From the NCBI GenBank assembly GCA_012955965.1, contig JABBZI010000007.1, positions 62,001 to 126,000 of the forward strand: a stretch of DNA of 64,000 bases, in the 5' to 3' direction. Positions 1 through 9,473 of the stretch are shown piece after piece. Position 1 is the first letter of the stretch. Each line of letters starts with the position of its first letter. Made by a program: the position numbers and the translations under genes. Under the pieces are notes generated by a model. The model was not told the origin of the DNA, searched no databases, and saw only the letters and a program-made list of their open reading frames with translations. This stretch comes from Clostridioides difficile. Lineage in GTDB: Bacteria; Bacillota; Clostridia; Peptostreptococcales; Peptostreptococcaceae.

Positions 1-1782
1 ATAGAAAAACATATAAAACCAGAATACATTTTTATAGGTCAATATCCAGATTTCTCGATGAGAAAAGAGAACCAATCACCTTATGGCAATGCAACTTATC
101 GTATGAGAATAAAAAATGAAGGTAAGGATAAGGTATTAAGTTTAGAGATTCCTGAAATTTTTTGTGCAAGTGAAGTGTGGATAAATGGAGAATTAGTTTC
201 CAAATTAGGAGATATAGGCACAGAGAAGTATAGACCTAAAATTAAAAATTCAGTAGTGAGTTTTGTTGCAAAGAAAGATACAGAAATTATAATCAATGTA
301 TCTAATTTCTCACATTATTATAGTGGTATGTATTATCCACCTGCATTAGGGGAAACAAAAGACGTAAGCAATATGATATTTTATCGATTACTTTTTTATA
401 GTATAATTTGTTTCACAACTTTTGCAATAGCTATATTTTCATTGGCTGTTTGGTTTTTATCAAAAAAAAGTAAACTCTACTTTTATTTTGGATGTATGTG
501 TATTTTCTTTGCAATACATGTATCATATCCCTTTGTACATTTATTGGGACTTCCTTTAGTGAATTTTACATATGCAGTTGAAGATTCATCATATTTTATA
601 GCAGTCTTATGTATTATTTGTATAAATGGAAGTATATCAAAAATAGAAGGAAATAAAGGATATAGATTTTTAATTTTACCATTAGGAATTACAATGTGTA
701 TCATATCTATTGTGATACCAGTTATTCTTCTCCCATATGATATATATTTTGTTGATATGTATGGAAAATTAATAGATATATATAAATATATTGTATTTAT
801 TTATATACTTGTGTCTTCACTGGCTTCAATCTATAAAAAGACATGTTCTGAGCATATAAGTTCTTATATTTTAGTTTCAGTGAGCATTGTGTTTGGTATT
901 AGTGTATTATTTGATGTAGTAACTAGTAACAGGTTTGAGCCTATATTTACGGGGTGGCAAACAGAATACTGTGGATTTATGATTGTAATGTTATTTTCTA
1001 TTATGATGATACATAGGAACAAGATGATAATAAAAGAAAATGAGAAACTAACAAAGAATCTTGAACATGAAGTCGAAATAAGAACTAATGAACTTACAAC
1101 ACTATTAAATGAACGTAAAAAGTTCTTAGCCGATGTAGCTCATGATTTAAAAGCACCTGTTTCAGCTATACAAGCGTTTATAGATTTAATAAAGGTTGGT
1201 AATATTCATGTAGATGAAGAAACAAAAACTTATCTATATGCGATAAATCAAAAATCGAATGAGGTACAAAGTAGAGTACGTAGTCTACAAGAATTTACAT
1301 CACAAGATAAAGAGATTGGTATTAGTGAGAAGATATGTCTAAATGATTTTATCAAGGAGATATATGAAAATAACTTACCAGATACACAAGCATGTGGTGT
1401 GAACTTTGAATTGTATATGTTAGAGAAAAAGATATATGCAAATATAAATAAAGAAAGATTAGCTAGAGCATTTGAAAATTTAATCTATAATGCTTTAAGT
1501 TTTACTTCATTTGATGGGGAAATAAGTTTGTCAATGAATAAAGAAGATGGATTTGCAGTTATTAAAGTTTCTGATAATGGTAAAGGAATACCACCAGAAA
1601 ATATACCAAAGATATTTGAACGATTCTTTACAGCAAGAGATACTGACATTTCAACGGGTCAAGGGTTAGGGTTATATATTGTAAAGTCCATTGTAAAAGA
1701 ACATAATGGAGAAATTTTTGTAGATTCACAGTTAGGAGAAGGAACTGTTTTTACAATAAAATTAAGTCTATGTTTTTCATAA
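1..1782 (+). CDS. Sensor histidine kinase with 7TM-DISM-type input, 5' end outside window
   Basis: The frame is open from base 1, so the gene starts upstream and the ATG at 58 is only an internal Met. The visible N-terminal part looks like the beta-rich extracellular domain of 7TMR-DISM kinases, followed by about seven hydrophobic helices (bases ~380-1010). A coiled linker leads to the H-box FLADVAHDLKAP with the phospho-accepting His codon at 1141. The ATP-binding part is complete: N-box ENLIYNAL, G1 DNGKGIP, F-box FERFF and G2 GQGLGLYIVK. It should autophosphorylate at the membrane and signal to the response regulator 49 bases downstream. The ligand cannot be read from sequence. Confidence 0.88.
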   Translation: MEKHIKPEYIFIGQYPDFSMRKENQSPYGNATYRMRIKNEGKDKVLSLEIPEIFCASEVWINGELVSKLGDIGTEKYRPKIKNSVVSFVAKKDTEIIINVSNFSHYYSGMYYPPALGETKDVSNMIFYRLLFYSIICFTTFAIAIFSLAVWFLSKKSKLYFYFGCMCIFFAIHVSYPFVHLLGLPLVNFTYAVEDSSYFIAVLCIICINGSISKIEGNKGYRFLILPLGITMCIISIVIPVILLPYDIYFVDMYGKLIDIYKYIVFIYILVSSLASIYKKTCSEHISSYILVSVSIVFGISVLFDVVTSNRFEPIFTGWQTEYCGFMIVMLFSIMMIHRNKMIIKENEKLTKNLEHEVEIRTNELTTLLNERKKFLADVAHDLKAPVSAIQAFIDLIKVGNIHVDEETKTYLYAINQKSNEVQSRVRSLQEFTSQDKEIGISEKICLNDFIKEIYENNLPDTQACGVNFELYMLEKKIYANINKERLARAFENLIYNALSFTSFDGEISLSMNKEDGFAVIKVSDNGKGIPPENIPKIFERFFTARDTDISTGQGLGLYIVKSIVKEHNGEIFVDSQLGEGTVFTIKLSLCFS

Positions 1783-1831
1783 TAATGGATTATTTAATAT
1801 AAAAGAATAATGATATTTAGGAGTGATTATA

Positions 1832-2512
1832 ATGCAAACTAAGATATTAATAATAGATGGAGACAAGAATAATTGCCAGGAATTGAAAAACTTTTTAGAA
1901 GGAAAAGGGATAAATATAGATTTAGCATATAGTTGTGAAGAAGCTATTGGAAAAATATTTAGTAATAGATATGATTTAATATTTTTAGAGATAATCCTAA
2001 CTGATGGTGATGGATGGACTCTTTGCAAGAAAATAAGAAATGTAACTACTTGTCCAATTGTTTATATGACTTACATAAATGAAGACCAAAGTATTTTAAA
2101 TGCCTTAAATTCTGGTGGAGATGATTATTTAATTAAACCTCTAAATTTGGAAATTTTATATGCAAAAGTAAAAGCAATTTTAAGAAGAGTAACTTCATAT
2201 GTAAATAGTAATGAAAATAATTCAAAATTAGAGGAATATAATAGAACTAGTGGAGTAATAAAATTAGAGGACAAAATAATAAAATTAACTCCAACAGAGA
2301 ATAAACTATTAAATTATTTTATAGAGAATCCTGAAAAGACATTGACTACGAAAGAGATATATGAACATGTGTGGTTAAATGAATATTTAGAGGATAATTA
2401 TAGTGTAGTAGTTGCAGTGAACGGATTGAGAAAGAAAATAGAAAAAGATTATAAAAATCCTCAAAAAATTATAACAATAAGAGGAGCAGGATACTATTTT
2501 AATAAGGAATAA
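1832..2512 (+). CDS. OmpR/PhoB-family response regulator with atypical receiver (Glu at the phospho-site)
   Basis: Receiver domain (residues ~4-115) plus winged-helix DNA-binding domain (~135-225; RGAGYYF at the C-terminus). I use ATG 1832, eight bases after TAGGAG; an in-frame GTG at 1823 overlaps that ribosome binding site. Counting from ATG, the usual phosphorylated Asp is Glu53 (FLEIILTDGDG), and the acidic pair in beta-1 is D9-G10 rather than D-D. The switch Thr (YMTY) and Lys (IKPLN) are kept. Known receivers with Glu here often act as if permanently phosphorylated, so the role may not depend on the upstream kinase. It lies directly 5' of the pst genes, but a 19-bp hairpin separates them. 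Confidence 0.9.
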   Translation: MQTKILIIDGDKNNCQELKNFLEGKGINIDLAYSCEEAIGKIFSNRYDLIFLEIILTDGDGWTLCKKIRNVTTCPIVYMTYINEDQSILNALNSGGDDYLIKPLNLEILYAKVKAILRRVTSYVNSNENNSKLEEYNRTSGVIKLEDKIIKLTPTENKLLNYFIENPEKTLTTKEIYEHVWLNEYLEDNYSVVVAVNGLRKKIEKDYKNPQKIITIRGAGYYFNKE

Positions 2513-2558
2513 TATGAATGTATAGGTTATAAAGGACTAAATTTAATTAATAAATATC

Positions 2559-2622
2559 AATAGCAGATATAAGTAATGAGTTACATGGAAAATGTATTAT
2601 TACTTATATCTGCTATTTTAAT
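2559..2622 (+). terminator. 19-bp perfect hairpin after the response regulator
   Basis: AATAGCAGATATAAGTAAT at 2559-2577 is perfectly complementary to 2599-2617, with a 21-base loop. The following tract (TTTAATATAA) is only weakly U-rich. It probably ends the two-component transcript and isolates the pst operon. Confidence 0.7.
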
Positions 2623-2704
2623 ATAATCAAATAACATCATAATGTAAACTAAATGTCAAATATAGTTCTAAAAGTAAAATCGATGTTAAAAAAGTGAATA
2701 TAAT

Positions 2705-2742
2705 TTTACACTTGTTTAACTTAATCCTAATATAGATTTAAC
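2705..2742 (+). promoter_or_regulatory. Candidate Pho-box direct repeats upstream of pstC
   Basis: TTTACA (2705), TTTAAC (2715), a poor copy CCTAAT (2726) and TTTAAC (2737) repeat at 10-11 base steps, one helical turn. Firmicute PhoP boxes are TT(A/T/C)ACA-like hexamers with about this spacing. The region 2623-2852 has no gene and would hold the pst promoter. This is a pattern match only. Confidence 0.4.
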
Positions 2743-2852
2743 TTAAAAAAAGTAGAATAAAAGTATAGAAAATTTAATTGATACGAATTATAAAAATTTA
2801 AATTTTGAATACAGAATGAAAATCGATAAGTATATTTTAATGGGAGGATATT

Positions 2853-3770
2853 ATGATAGTAAAATCTAGGTTAGTAGGTTTAGAAAAAAATGATAATAAT
2901 GGCAACAAGACAAAGTATATAGTTGAAAAAGTAGCAAAAAATATTTTTCTACTTAGCGCTTTGGTAGCAGTTGCAAGTTTACTTTTGATAATAGGATTTG
3001 TATTTTATAAAGGATTAAGACCATTTATATTTGAGGGATACTCATTTATAGATTTTTTAACTGGTGCAGATTGGGTTCCTTCTGCTAATAAATTTGGAAT
3101 ATCATCTATGATAGTAGCATCAATATTTGCAACACTTGGAGCACTTGTGATAGGAGTACCAGTAGGGATATTAACATCTATATTTATAGCAGAAGTAGCA
3201 CCTAAGAGATTAGCAAAAATAATGTCACCAGCAGTTGAACTTCTAGCAGGTATACCTTCAGTATTATATGGTGTATTTGGTCTTGCGGTGATAGTTCCAA
3301 TGATACAAAACATATTCAATCTTCCAAAAGGTCAAAGTTTATTAGCAATAGTAATAGTATTAGCAGTAATGATGTTACCAACAATAATATCTGTATCAGA
3401 AACAGCTATAAGAGCAGTACCAAAAGCATATAAAGAAGGTTCATTAGCACTTGGTGCATCAAAAATAGAAACAATATTTAAAGTTGTATTACCAGCTGCA
3501 AAATCTGGAGTATTAGCTGCAGTAGTATTAGGAGTAGGAAGAGCTTTAGGAGAAACAATGGCAGTAATACTTGTTGCAGGAAACTCACCAGTTATGCCAA
3601 CTTCAATAACAGATAGTGTAAGACCACTTACAACTAATATAGCACTTGAAATGGGATATGCATTTGGTACACATCAAGAAATGTTATTTGCAACTGGAGT
3701 AGTGTTGTTTACATTTATATTAATCTTAAACTTAGTTTTAAATAAACTTTCAAATAAGGCGGTAAATTAG
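2853..3770 (+). CDS. pstC: Phosphate ABC transporter permease PstC
   Basis: Inner-membrane subunit of the high-affinity phosphate importer. 305 aa, with a short charged N-terminus, then six predicted transmembrane segments. The EAA loop that contacts the ATPase is visible as EGSLALGASKIETIFKVVLP (~residues 196-215). Start ATG 2853 follows GGGAGG. It is the first gene of pstC-pstA-pstB-phoU, with one base between its stop and the pstA start. No phosphate-binding protein gene (pstS) is next to it, which is unusual. Family assignment is firm. Confidence 0.95.
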   Translation: MIVKSRLVGLEKNDNNGNKTKYIVEKVAKNIFLLSALVAVASLLLIIGFVFYKGLRPFIFEGYSFIDFLTGADWVPSANKFGISSMIVASIFATLGALVIGVPVGILTSIFIAEVAPKRLAKIMSPAVELLAGIPSVLYGVFGLAVIVPMIQNIFNLPKGQSLLAIVIVLAVMMLPTIISVSETAIRAVPKAYKEGSLALGASKIETIFKVVLPAAKSGVLAAVVLGVGRALGETMAVILVAGNSPVMPTSITDSVRPLTTNIALEMGYAFGTHQEMLFATGVVLFTFILILNLVLNKLSNKAVN

Positions 3771-3771
3771 G

Positions 3772-4596
3772 ATGAGAAAGTTCAGAGAGAATACATTAAA
3801 ATTATTAGTATACCTATCAGCACTATTTACAATAGTATCATTAGTAGCCATAGTAGGATTTATATTTATAAAGGGAATTGGAAATATGAATTTTAATTTC
3901 TTATTTAGCAATTATTCAGCATCAGGTGATGGTGGTATACTTCCAATGATAATTACAACATTATATACAGTAGTAGTTTCTATAGTTGTGGCAACTCCTA
4001 TAGGAATCTTAGCTGCTATATATCTGCAAGAATATGCAAAAAAAGGAAAAGTAGTTACAGCAATAAGATTTGCAACTGAAAGTTTATCAGGAATACCATC
4101 TATAGTATATGGATTATTTGGAGGAATTTTCTTTGTTGTTACGTTAAAAATGGGATACTCAATAGTTGCAGGTTCGCTTACAGTTGCAATAATAATATTG
4201 CCAGTAATAATTCGTACAACAGAAGAAGCTTTAAAAACAGTACCTCAAGCATACAGAGAATCATCATTAGCATTAGGAGCTACTAAATTTCAGACATTAT
4301 ATAAGGTAGTACTTCCAAGTGCGATACCAGGAATATTATCAGGAGTAATCTTGTCAGTTGGTCGTATAATTGGAGAATCAGCAGCAATCTTACTTACAGC
4401 AGGTACTGTGGCTAAGATGCCAGGAGGGATATTTGATAGTGCAAGAACATTAACTGTACACTCATACTTACTAACTAAAGAGAGTGGAGATATAGCAAAA
4501 GCAGCTAGTATAGGAATTGTTTTAATAGTAATTGTATTAGCACTAAACATGCTAGCAAGATTTGTCGCTAAGAAGTTAAATAAGGCTAATTATTAA
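3772..4596 (+). CDS. pstA: Phosphate ABC transporter permease PstA
   Basis: Second membrane subunit of the phosphate importer, partner of PstC. 274 aa, six predicted membrane helices. The EAA motif reads RESSLALGATKFQTLYKVVLP near residues 163-183, clearly paralogous to that of PstC. Its ATG lies one base after the pstC stop, so translation is probably coupled. The conserved late segment (GRIIGESAAILLTAG) matches the family. Confidence 0.95.
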   Translation: MRKFRENTLKLLVYLSALFTIVSLVAIVGFIFIKGIGNMNFNFLFSNYSASGDGGILPMIITTLYTVVVSIVVATPIGILAAIYLQEYAKKGKVVTAIRFATESLSGIPSIVYGLFGGIFFVVTLKMGYSIVAGSLTVAIIILPVIIRTTEEALKTVPQAYRESSLALGATKFQTLYKVVLPSAIPGILSGVILSVGRIIGESAAILLTAGTVAKMPGGIFDSARTLTVHSYLLTKESGDIAKAASIGIVLIVIVLALNMLARFVAKKLNKANY

Positions 4597-4614
4597 ATTT
4601 AAGAGGTGTGAATA

Positions 4615-5379
4615 ATGGAATTAATCGATAATATAAAAATGAGTGTAAAAGATTTGGATTTATTTTATGGTGACAAGCAAGCATTAAATAAAATAAATAT
4701 GGATATAAAAGAAAATAGAGTTACTGCTTTAATAGGTCCATCGGGATGTGGAAAATCAACTTTTATAAGAACATTAAATAGAATGAATGATTTAATAGAA
4801 GATGTAACAATTAAAGGCAATATTTTTGTAGATGGAGAAGACATATATACTTCAGATGATGTCATAAATCTTCGTACTAAAGTAGGGATGGTATTTCAAA
4901 AACCAAATCCATTTCCTATGAGTATATATGATAATGTTGCATATGGTCCACGTACACAGGGACTAAGAGATAAGAAACAATTAGATAAGATTGTAGAAGA
5001 GAGTTTGAAAGGGGCAGCTATTTGGGATGAGGTTAAAGATAGGCTTAAATCATCTGCATTAGGGCTATCTGGTGGACAACAACAACGTATATGTATAGCA
5101 AGAGCAATTGCTATGAGACCAGAAGTTATTCTTATGGATGAACCTACATCTGCTTTAGACCCAATTTCAACATTAAAAGTTGAAGAACTTATAGAAGATT
5201 TAAAAAAGGACTACACAATAGTCATAGTTACTCATAATATGCAGCAAGCTGCTCGTATATCAGATGAAACAGCTTTTTTCTTAAATGGAGAGGTTATAGA
5301 ATTTAGTGATACAAAAACTATGTTTACCACTCCTGTAGATAAAAGAACAGAAGACTATATAACAGGTAGATTTGGTTAA
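4615..5379 (+). CDS. pstB: Phosphate ABC transporter ATPase PstB
   Basis: Cytoplasmic ATPase that drives the PstCA permease. 254 aa, the usual length. Walker [10 protein letters not shown] (~res 41-49), Q-loop [11 protein letters not shown], signature LSGGQQQR, Walker [14 protein letters not shown] and H-loop THNM are all intact. Start ATG 4615 follows AAGAGGTG. The family-typical end [10 protein letters not shown] is present. It sits between pstA and phoU in one operon. Confidence 0.97.
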   Translation: MELIDNIKMSVKDLDLFYGDKQALNKINMDIKENRVTALIGPSGCGKSTFIRTLNRMNDLIEDVTIKGNIFVDGEDIYTSDDVINLRTKVGMVFQKPNPFPMSIYDNVAYGPRTQGLRDKKQLDKIVEESLKGAAIWDEVKDRLKSSALGLSGGQQQRICIARAIAMRPEVILMDEPTSALDPISTLKVEELIEDLKKDYTIVIVTHNMQQAARISDETAFFLNGEVIEFSDTKTMFTTPVDKRTEDYITGRFG

Positions 5380-5406
5380 AATATATAACTATAAAGGAGT
5401 TAGACA

Positions 5407-6060
5407 ATGGTCAATAATAGCTTAGATATAAGTATTGATACTTTAAAGGAACAAACAGTACTTATGATGGAAAAGTGTGAAGAAGCAATAGAAAAGTCTG
5501 TGACTTGTATGATAGAGAAGGATTTAGAAGGTGCAAGAAAAGTAGTAGAAAATGACGAAGAGATAAATAAATTGAGAGAAGAGATAAGAGATAAGAGTAT
5601 AGAATTAATCGTATTGAAACAACCAATGGCAAGAGATTTAAGATTTATTTATTCATTAGGAAATATATCAATAGAGTTAGAAAGAATAGGAGATTATGCA
5701 GCTAACATAGCTAGAGAAATGCTGAAAATAGGTGGAGAAGCTTATATAAAAGAGTTGATAGATATTCCTAAGATGGCAAAAGAATGTAAGTCTATGATGT
5801 CTCAGACTAGAGAAGCTTTAATCTTATTTGATGCAAGTATAGCTTATGATGTTGGAACTAAAGATGACATTGTAGATGGTTTGTATGAACAAGTACAAGT
5901 TGATTGTTTAAAAATAATGCATGAAAATACGAATACCATAGACCAAGGAGTAAAACTTTTACTTATAGGAAGATATCTTGAACGAATTGGAGACCATATA
6001 ACAAATGTATGTGAAAAGATAATTTTTGCAATTGAAGGTAAAATGGTAGAGATAGGATAA
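5407..6060 (+). CDS. phoU: Phosphate signalling protein PhoU
   Basis: 217 aa all-helical protein with two PhoU repeats; each carries the acidic metal-binding pattern (ELERIGDYAANI near residue 95 and YLERIGDHITNV near 196). In other bacteria PhoU links the Pst transporter to the PhoR kinase and restrains phosphate uptake. Start ATG 5407 follows AAAGGAG. Last gene of the pst operon; a strong terminator follows at once. Confidence 0.95.
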   Translation: MVNNSLDISIDTLKEQTVLMMEKCEEAIEKSVTCMIEKDLEGARKVVENDEEINKLREEIRDKSIELIVLKQPMARDLRFIYSLGNISIELERIGDYAANIAREMLKIGGEAYIKELIDIPKMAKECKSMMSQTREALILFDASIAYDVGTKDDIVDGLYEQVQVDCLKIMHENTNTIDQGVKLLLIGRYLERIGDHITNVCEKIIFAIEGKMVEIG

Positions 6061-6087
6061 AAAGCTGCTTTAAAGCAGCTTTTTTTA
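6061..6087 (+). terminator. Intrinsic terminator of the pst operon
   Basis: The perfect palindrome AAAGCTGCTTTAAAGCAGC plus TTT (6061-6082) is followed by a run of T. It starts directly after the phoU stop codon. Confidence 0.93.
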
Positions 6088-6217
6088 TTGTCTAAATTAA
6101 TAAGTAATTGATAAAAAAGTATGATTAATGGGTAAATTTAAAAAATTGTGATATACTAGGAACATATTAAATATGAGGATGCGTATTTTATATAGGTGCT
6201 TTTTAGGAGGTGGAACT

Positions 6218-7090
6218 TTGAAACTTCAAAAGATGGGTATGAGAACTATAAAAACAGGAATTAGTGTAACTTTATGTATGCTTCTTGGTGACTATTTGGT
6301 TGAGAATATGTTTTATTCTTTGGTAGCATGTATAATTTCTGTTCAAGATACAGTAAAAGGTTCTTTAAAAACAGGAATCAATAGAGTGGAAGGTACTATT
6401 TTAGGTGGTATAATAGGATTCATATTTGCCATCACTAAAGCTGGAGACCCATTTTTATGTGGTCTAGGAGTAATGTGCGCAATATATTTATGTAATCTAT
6501 TTAAAATAAAGTCAGTAGTAGTTGCTTGTGTAACCTTTCTGGCTATACATTTAGGTGTAGGTAATAATGACCCTGTATATTATTCTTTACATAGAGTACT
6601 AGATACATCTGTAGGTGTTTTATTTGGGGTACTTGTTAATTATTATGTTGCTAGACCAAATTATCTAAATAGCGTTATAGATGAATTTAAAAAGATAGAA
6701 GAACTTTCAATGTTACTTATTGAAGATAAAATACTTAGAAGAAATAATTTAGATGTAGAGAGATTCGAAGAAGAAGTGGAAAAATTAGAAGAAATATACT
6801 CAAAACTTATTGATGAATTGGATTATAGTTTGAGTGAAACTAATGTAGAAAAAATCGAGAATGCCTTAAGGATATGTAGAGAAATACATTTTCATATGCA
6901 GTCTATAGAGTTACTAGAAAATAAACTTTATTTGAAGGAGCATACATATAAATACCTTAAGAAAATATATAATGTGGATGAATTAGACTGGAATATAGAT
7001 GAAGAAAAAAGTCCTGTATTCAACTATCATCTAATGAAAATAATGCTTGAAATAGAGATGTTAAAGAAATTAAATAAATTATATCAATAA
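6218..7090 (+). CDS. Aromatic acid exporter family (FUSC/ArAE-like) membrane protein
   Basis: I choose TTG 6218, seven bases after a perfect AGGAGG (6205-6210). An in-frame ATG at 6173 has no good ribosome site and would add 15 residues that do not look like the family start. From TTG the product is 290 aa: about six tightly packed hydrophobic helices (first ~130 residues), then a charged cytoplasmic helical half. This is the layout of the ArAE_1/DUF939 exporter-like family. The substrate is unknown. It stands alone between the pst terminator and the hydrogenase gene. Confidence 0.8.
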   Translation: MKLQKMGMRTIKTGISVTLCMLLGDYLVENMFYSLVACIISVQDTVKGSLKTGINRVEGTILGGIIGFIFAITKAGDPFLCGLGVMCAIYLCNLFKIKSVVVACVTFLAIHLGVGNNDPVYYSLHRVLDTSVGVLFGVLVNYYVARPNYLNSVIDEFKKIEELSMLLIEDKILRRNNLDVERFEEEVEKLEEIYSKLIDELDYSLSETNVEKIENALRICREIHFHMQSIELLENKLYLKEHTYKYLKKIYNVDELDWNIDEEKSPVFNYHLMKIMLEIEMLKKLNKLYQ

Positions 7091-7131
7091 TAGTAAGTAA
7101 ACAATAAATAAAAAATAGTATCTTTGTAAAT

Positions 7132-7153
7132 ATTAAACATATATAAGTTTAAT
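7132..7153 (+). promoter_or_regulatory. Inverted repeat in the hydrogenase leader
   Basis: ATTAAAC-N8-GTTTAAT, a few bases before the GGAGG of the hydrogenase gene. It could be an operator or a weak hairpin; in DNA this AT-rich it could also be chance. Confidence 0.25.
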
Positions 7154-7173
7154 TTACGGAGGTACTATTTTTT

Positions 7174-8598
7174 ATGGATACTAGAAACGATAATTCTAAA
7201 ATATTAGAAATATATAAGATGAAGCTTTTTGGAGAACTTGTAAAGGCAGTGTGGAATGATGATACAGAAGATATTGAAAACTTACCCCAAAAAATATTGA
7301 GTGAAAATTTAAAAACTAATTTTGGTGAAGAATTTGATAAAGATACTATGGTAAATCTAATTAGGGTAACTATGGGATTAGATGTAACAGGAGATACAGA
7401 TAAAAATCTAAAAGATACACTACATGAAGCTGTAAATTTGGATGAAGTCAAAAGACCAATAATATCTATAATATCAGATGCTTGTAAATATTGTGATGAA
7501 AATAATAAAGAAGATGAGTCATGTAAGATAAGAAGCAAGCATATTAATTGTAATGAGGAAGATGTATGTAGTGCTTGTGGTGATTGTGTATCAAGATGTA
7601 AGTTGGGTGCAATATCAGATAAGATAGAATTTATACCAATGATAAAGTTATTGAAAGATATAAAAAGTCCTGTATATGCAATAGTAGCACCAGCTTTTGT
7701 AGGTCAGTTTGGAAAAGATGTAAGCCCTGGTAAATTAAGAACTGCGTTAAAAAAGATAGGATTTGAAGATATGATAGAAGTTGCCTTGGCGGCAGATATG
7801 CTTACTGCAAAGGAAGCATATGACTATTATGAACATATGAAAAAAGATGAAGAAGGATGCTTTATAACTAGTTGTTGCTGTCCTATTTGGGTCAGCTTGA
7901 TACAAAATAGTTTTCCTCAAATATTAGAGAATGTATCACCATCTGTTTCTCCTATGATTGCTTGTGGTAGAGCGGTTAAAATTTTAAATCCAGATGCTAA
8001 AGTTGTATTCATAGGTCCTTGTATGGCAAAAAAGAAAGAAGCAATGTTAGAAGATATAAAGGATGCAGTTGATTTTGTGCTTACATTTAAAGAATTACAA
8101 GAAATATTTGATGCATTAGAGTTAAATCCAGCAATCATGGATGAAAGTAATAGAGTAGAGGCATCCCTTTCAGGTAGAGTTTATGCTAGAACAGGAGGTG
8201 TAAGTAAAGCAGTTAAGTTATCAGTTAGAAGAATTGACAAGAATATAAAATTTGAAGAAAAAGCATTTGAAGGAACAAAAGAATGTATGGATGGTTTGAA
8301 AAAAGTTCTAAATAAGGAGATAGAAGCTACATTTATAGAAGGAATGGGGTGTGTAGGAGGCTGTGTAGGAGGTCCTAAACGTATTTTAAGTGTAGAAGAA
8401 GGAACTAAAAATGTTGATGAATATAGTGAAAGTACAAATATGGAAACTCCGTTTGACAATTTAAATGTATTGCAATTTTTAACTTCTTTAGGAATAAAAA
8501 GAGTAGAATCTCTAGGAGAAAAAGAAGAAGAAAAAGTGAAAAAAATATTTAGTAGGGATATAAAAAGCAATAAAAAAGAGAATAAGTATAAAAAGTAA
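7174..8598 (+). CDS. hydA: [FeFe] hydrogenase, monomeric, group-B-like
   Basis: 474 aa. An N-terminal helical region precedes one four-Cys [4Fe-4S] motif CSACGDCVSRC, then the H-cluster domain. The three H-cluster motifs are present as variants: L1 TSCCCPIW (one extra Cys versus the common TSCCPxW), L2 GPCMAKKKE, and L3 EGMGCVGGCVGGP. These variants resemble the group B enzymes of clostridia. It should reduce protons with ferredoxin electrons in the cytoplasm and dispose of reductant during amino-acid fermentation. No hydE/F/G maturases are nearby. GGAGG lies about 11 bases before ATG 7174; an inverted repeat sits just upstream. Confidence 0.9.
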   Translation: MDTRNDNSKILEIYKMKLFGELVKAVWNDDTEDIENLPQKILSENLKTNFGEEFDKDTMVNLIRVTMGLDVTGDTDKNLKDTLHEAVNLDEVKRPIISIISDACKYCDENNKEDESCKIRSKHINCNEEDVCSACGDCVSRCKLGAISDKIEFIPMIKLLKDIKSPVYAIVAPAFVGQFGKDVSPGKLRTALKKIGFEDMIEVALAADMLTAKEAYDYYEHMKKDEEGCFITSCCCPIWVSLIQNSFPQILENVSPSVSPMIACGRAVKILNPDAKVVFIGPCMAKKKEAMLEDIKDAVDFVLTFKELQEIFDALELNPAIMDESNRVEASLSGRVYARTGGVSKAVKLSVRRIDKNIKFEEKAFEGTKECMDGLKKVLNKEIEATFIEGMGCVGGCVGGPKRILSVEEGTKNVDEYSESTNMETPFDNLNVLQFLTSLGIKRVESLGEKEEEKVKKIFSRDIKSNKKENKYKK

Positions 8599-8645
8599 TT
8601 TTTTTACTCTTAAACTTGTGCTTTTATAAAAGGGAGATATGGGGG

Positions 8646-9473
8646 ATGAAAATTAAAGATAATAAGGCTGTTTTTCATGTAATTATAAGGATATTTCTTA
8701 TAGCCGTTTTAATTTTAACTGGGACATTATTAGAAGAAAAAATTAATAATGTTCCAGTACAAAATATAAGCGCGAAAGAAGAAAATACACTAGAATTACT
8801 TTCTCAAAGTAATACTTTAGGAGAAATTATGTATAAAGCATCTCAAGAGGAATCAAAAGGACCAGGAGCTACTTCTGAAAAAGTAGCGTACATAACAATA
8901 GATGACGGACCATCAAAATATACAAATGCACTGCTTGATATTTTAAAAGAAAATGATGTCAAAGCGACATTTTTCATGCTTAATCAAAATATGAAAAACC
9001 ACAAAGAAGAAGTAAAAAGGGTATTAGAAGAGAAAAATTCAATTGGTTTTCATAGTGTAAGTCATGATATACATAAGCTATATAAAAGTCCAGAAGTAAC
9101 AGTTGGTGAGTTTAATACATGTAATGATACTTTACAAGATATAACTGGTCAGAGCTCAAAATTAATAAGATTACCATATGGAAGTAAACCATATATGCCA
9201 GAAGGTTCATATAGTAAACTTATGGCAAATGATTATTTAATTTGGGACTGGAATTTGGATACACAAGATTGGAAATCTTCTACAAGTCAAATCGTTAGTA
9301 ATATATTGTATTATGGAAGAAAAAGAGATGAATTGGTAGTGTTAATTCATGAGAAAGAACAAAGTTTAAATGCTTTAAATAACATTATAAGAATTTTAAA
9401 AGAGAGAGGATACACAATATTGCCAATTACAGAGAATATTACACCTAAAAATTTCTGGCAAGAAAATTTATAA
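8646..9473 (+). CDS. Membrane-anchored polysaccharide deacetylase (NodB domain)
   Basis: Start ATG 8646, nine bases after AGGGAG; a TTG at 8616 in frame has no ribosome site. 275 aa. One N-terminal hydrophobic helix (~res 12-30, no clear cleavage site) anchors the enzyme outside the cell. The NodB domain has motif 1 YITIDDGP, the metal-binding H-x3-H as HSVSH, motif 3 RLPYG and the late LIHEK. The conserved residues support metal-dependent N-deacetylation of a cell-surface glycan, most likely peptidoglycan; the exact substrate is inferred from the family. It is a distant paralogue of the PdaB-like gene at 21 kb. Confidence 0.88.
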   Translation: MKIKDNKAVFHVIIRIFLIAVLILTGTLLEEKINNVPVQNISAKEENTLELLSQSNTLGEIMYKASQEESKGPGATSEKVAYITIDDGPSKYTNALLDILKENDVKATFFMLNQNMKNHKEEVKRVLEEKNSIGFHSVSHDIHKLYKSPEVTVGEFNTCNDTLQDITGQSSKLIRLPYGSKPYMPEGSYSKLMANDYLIWDWNLDTQDWKSSTSQIVSNILYYGRKRDELVVLIHEKEQSLNALNNIIRILKERGYTILPITENITPKNFWQENL

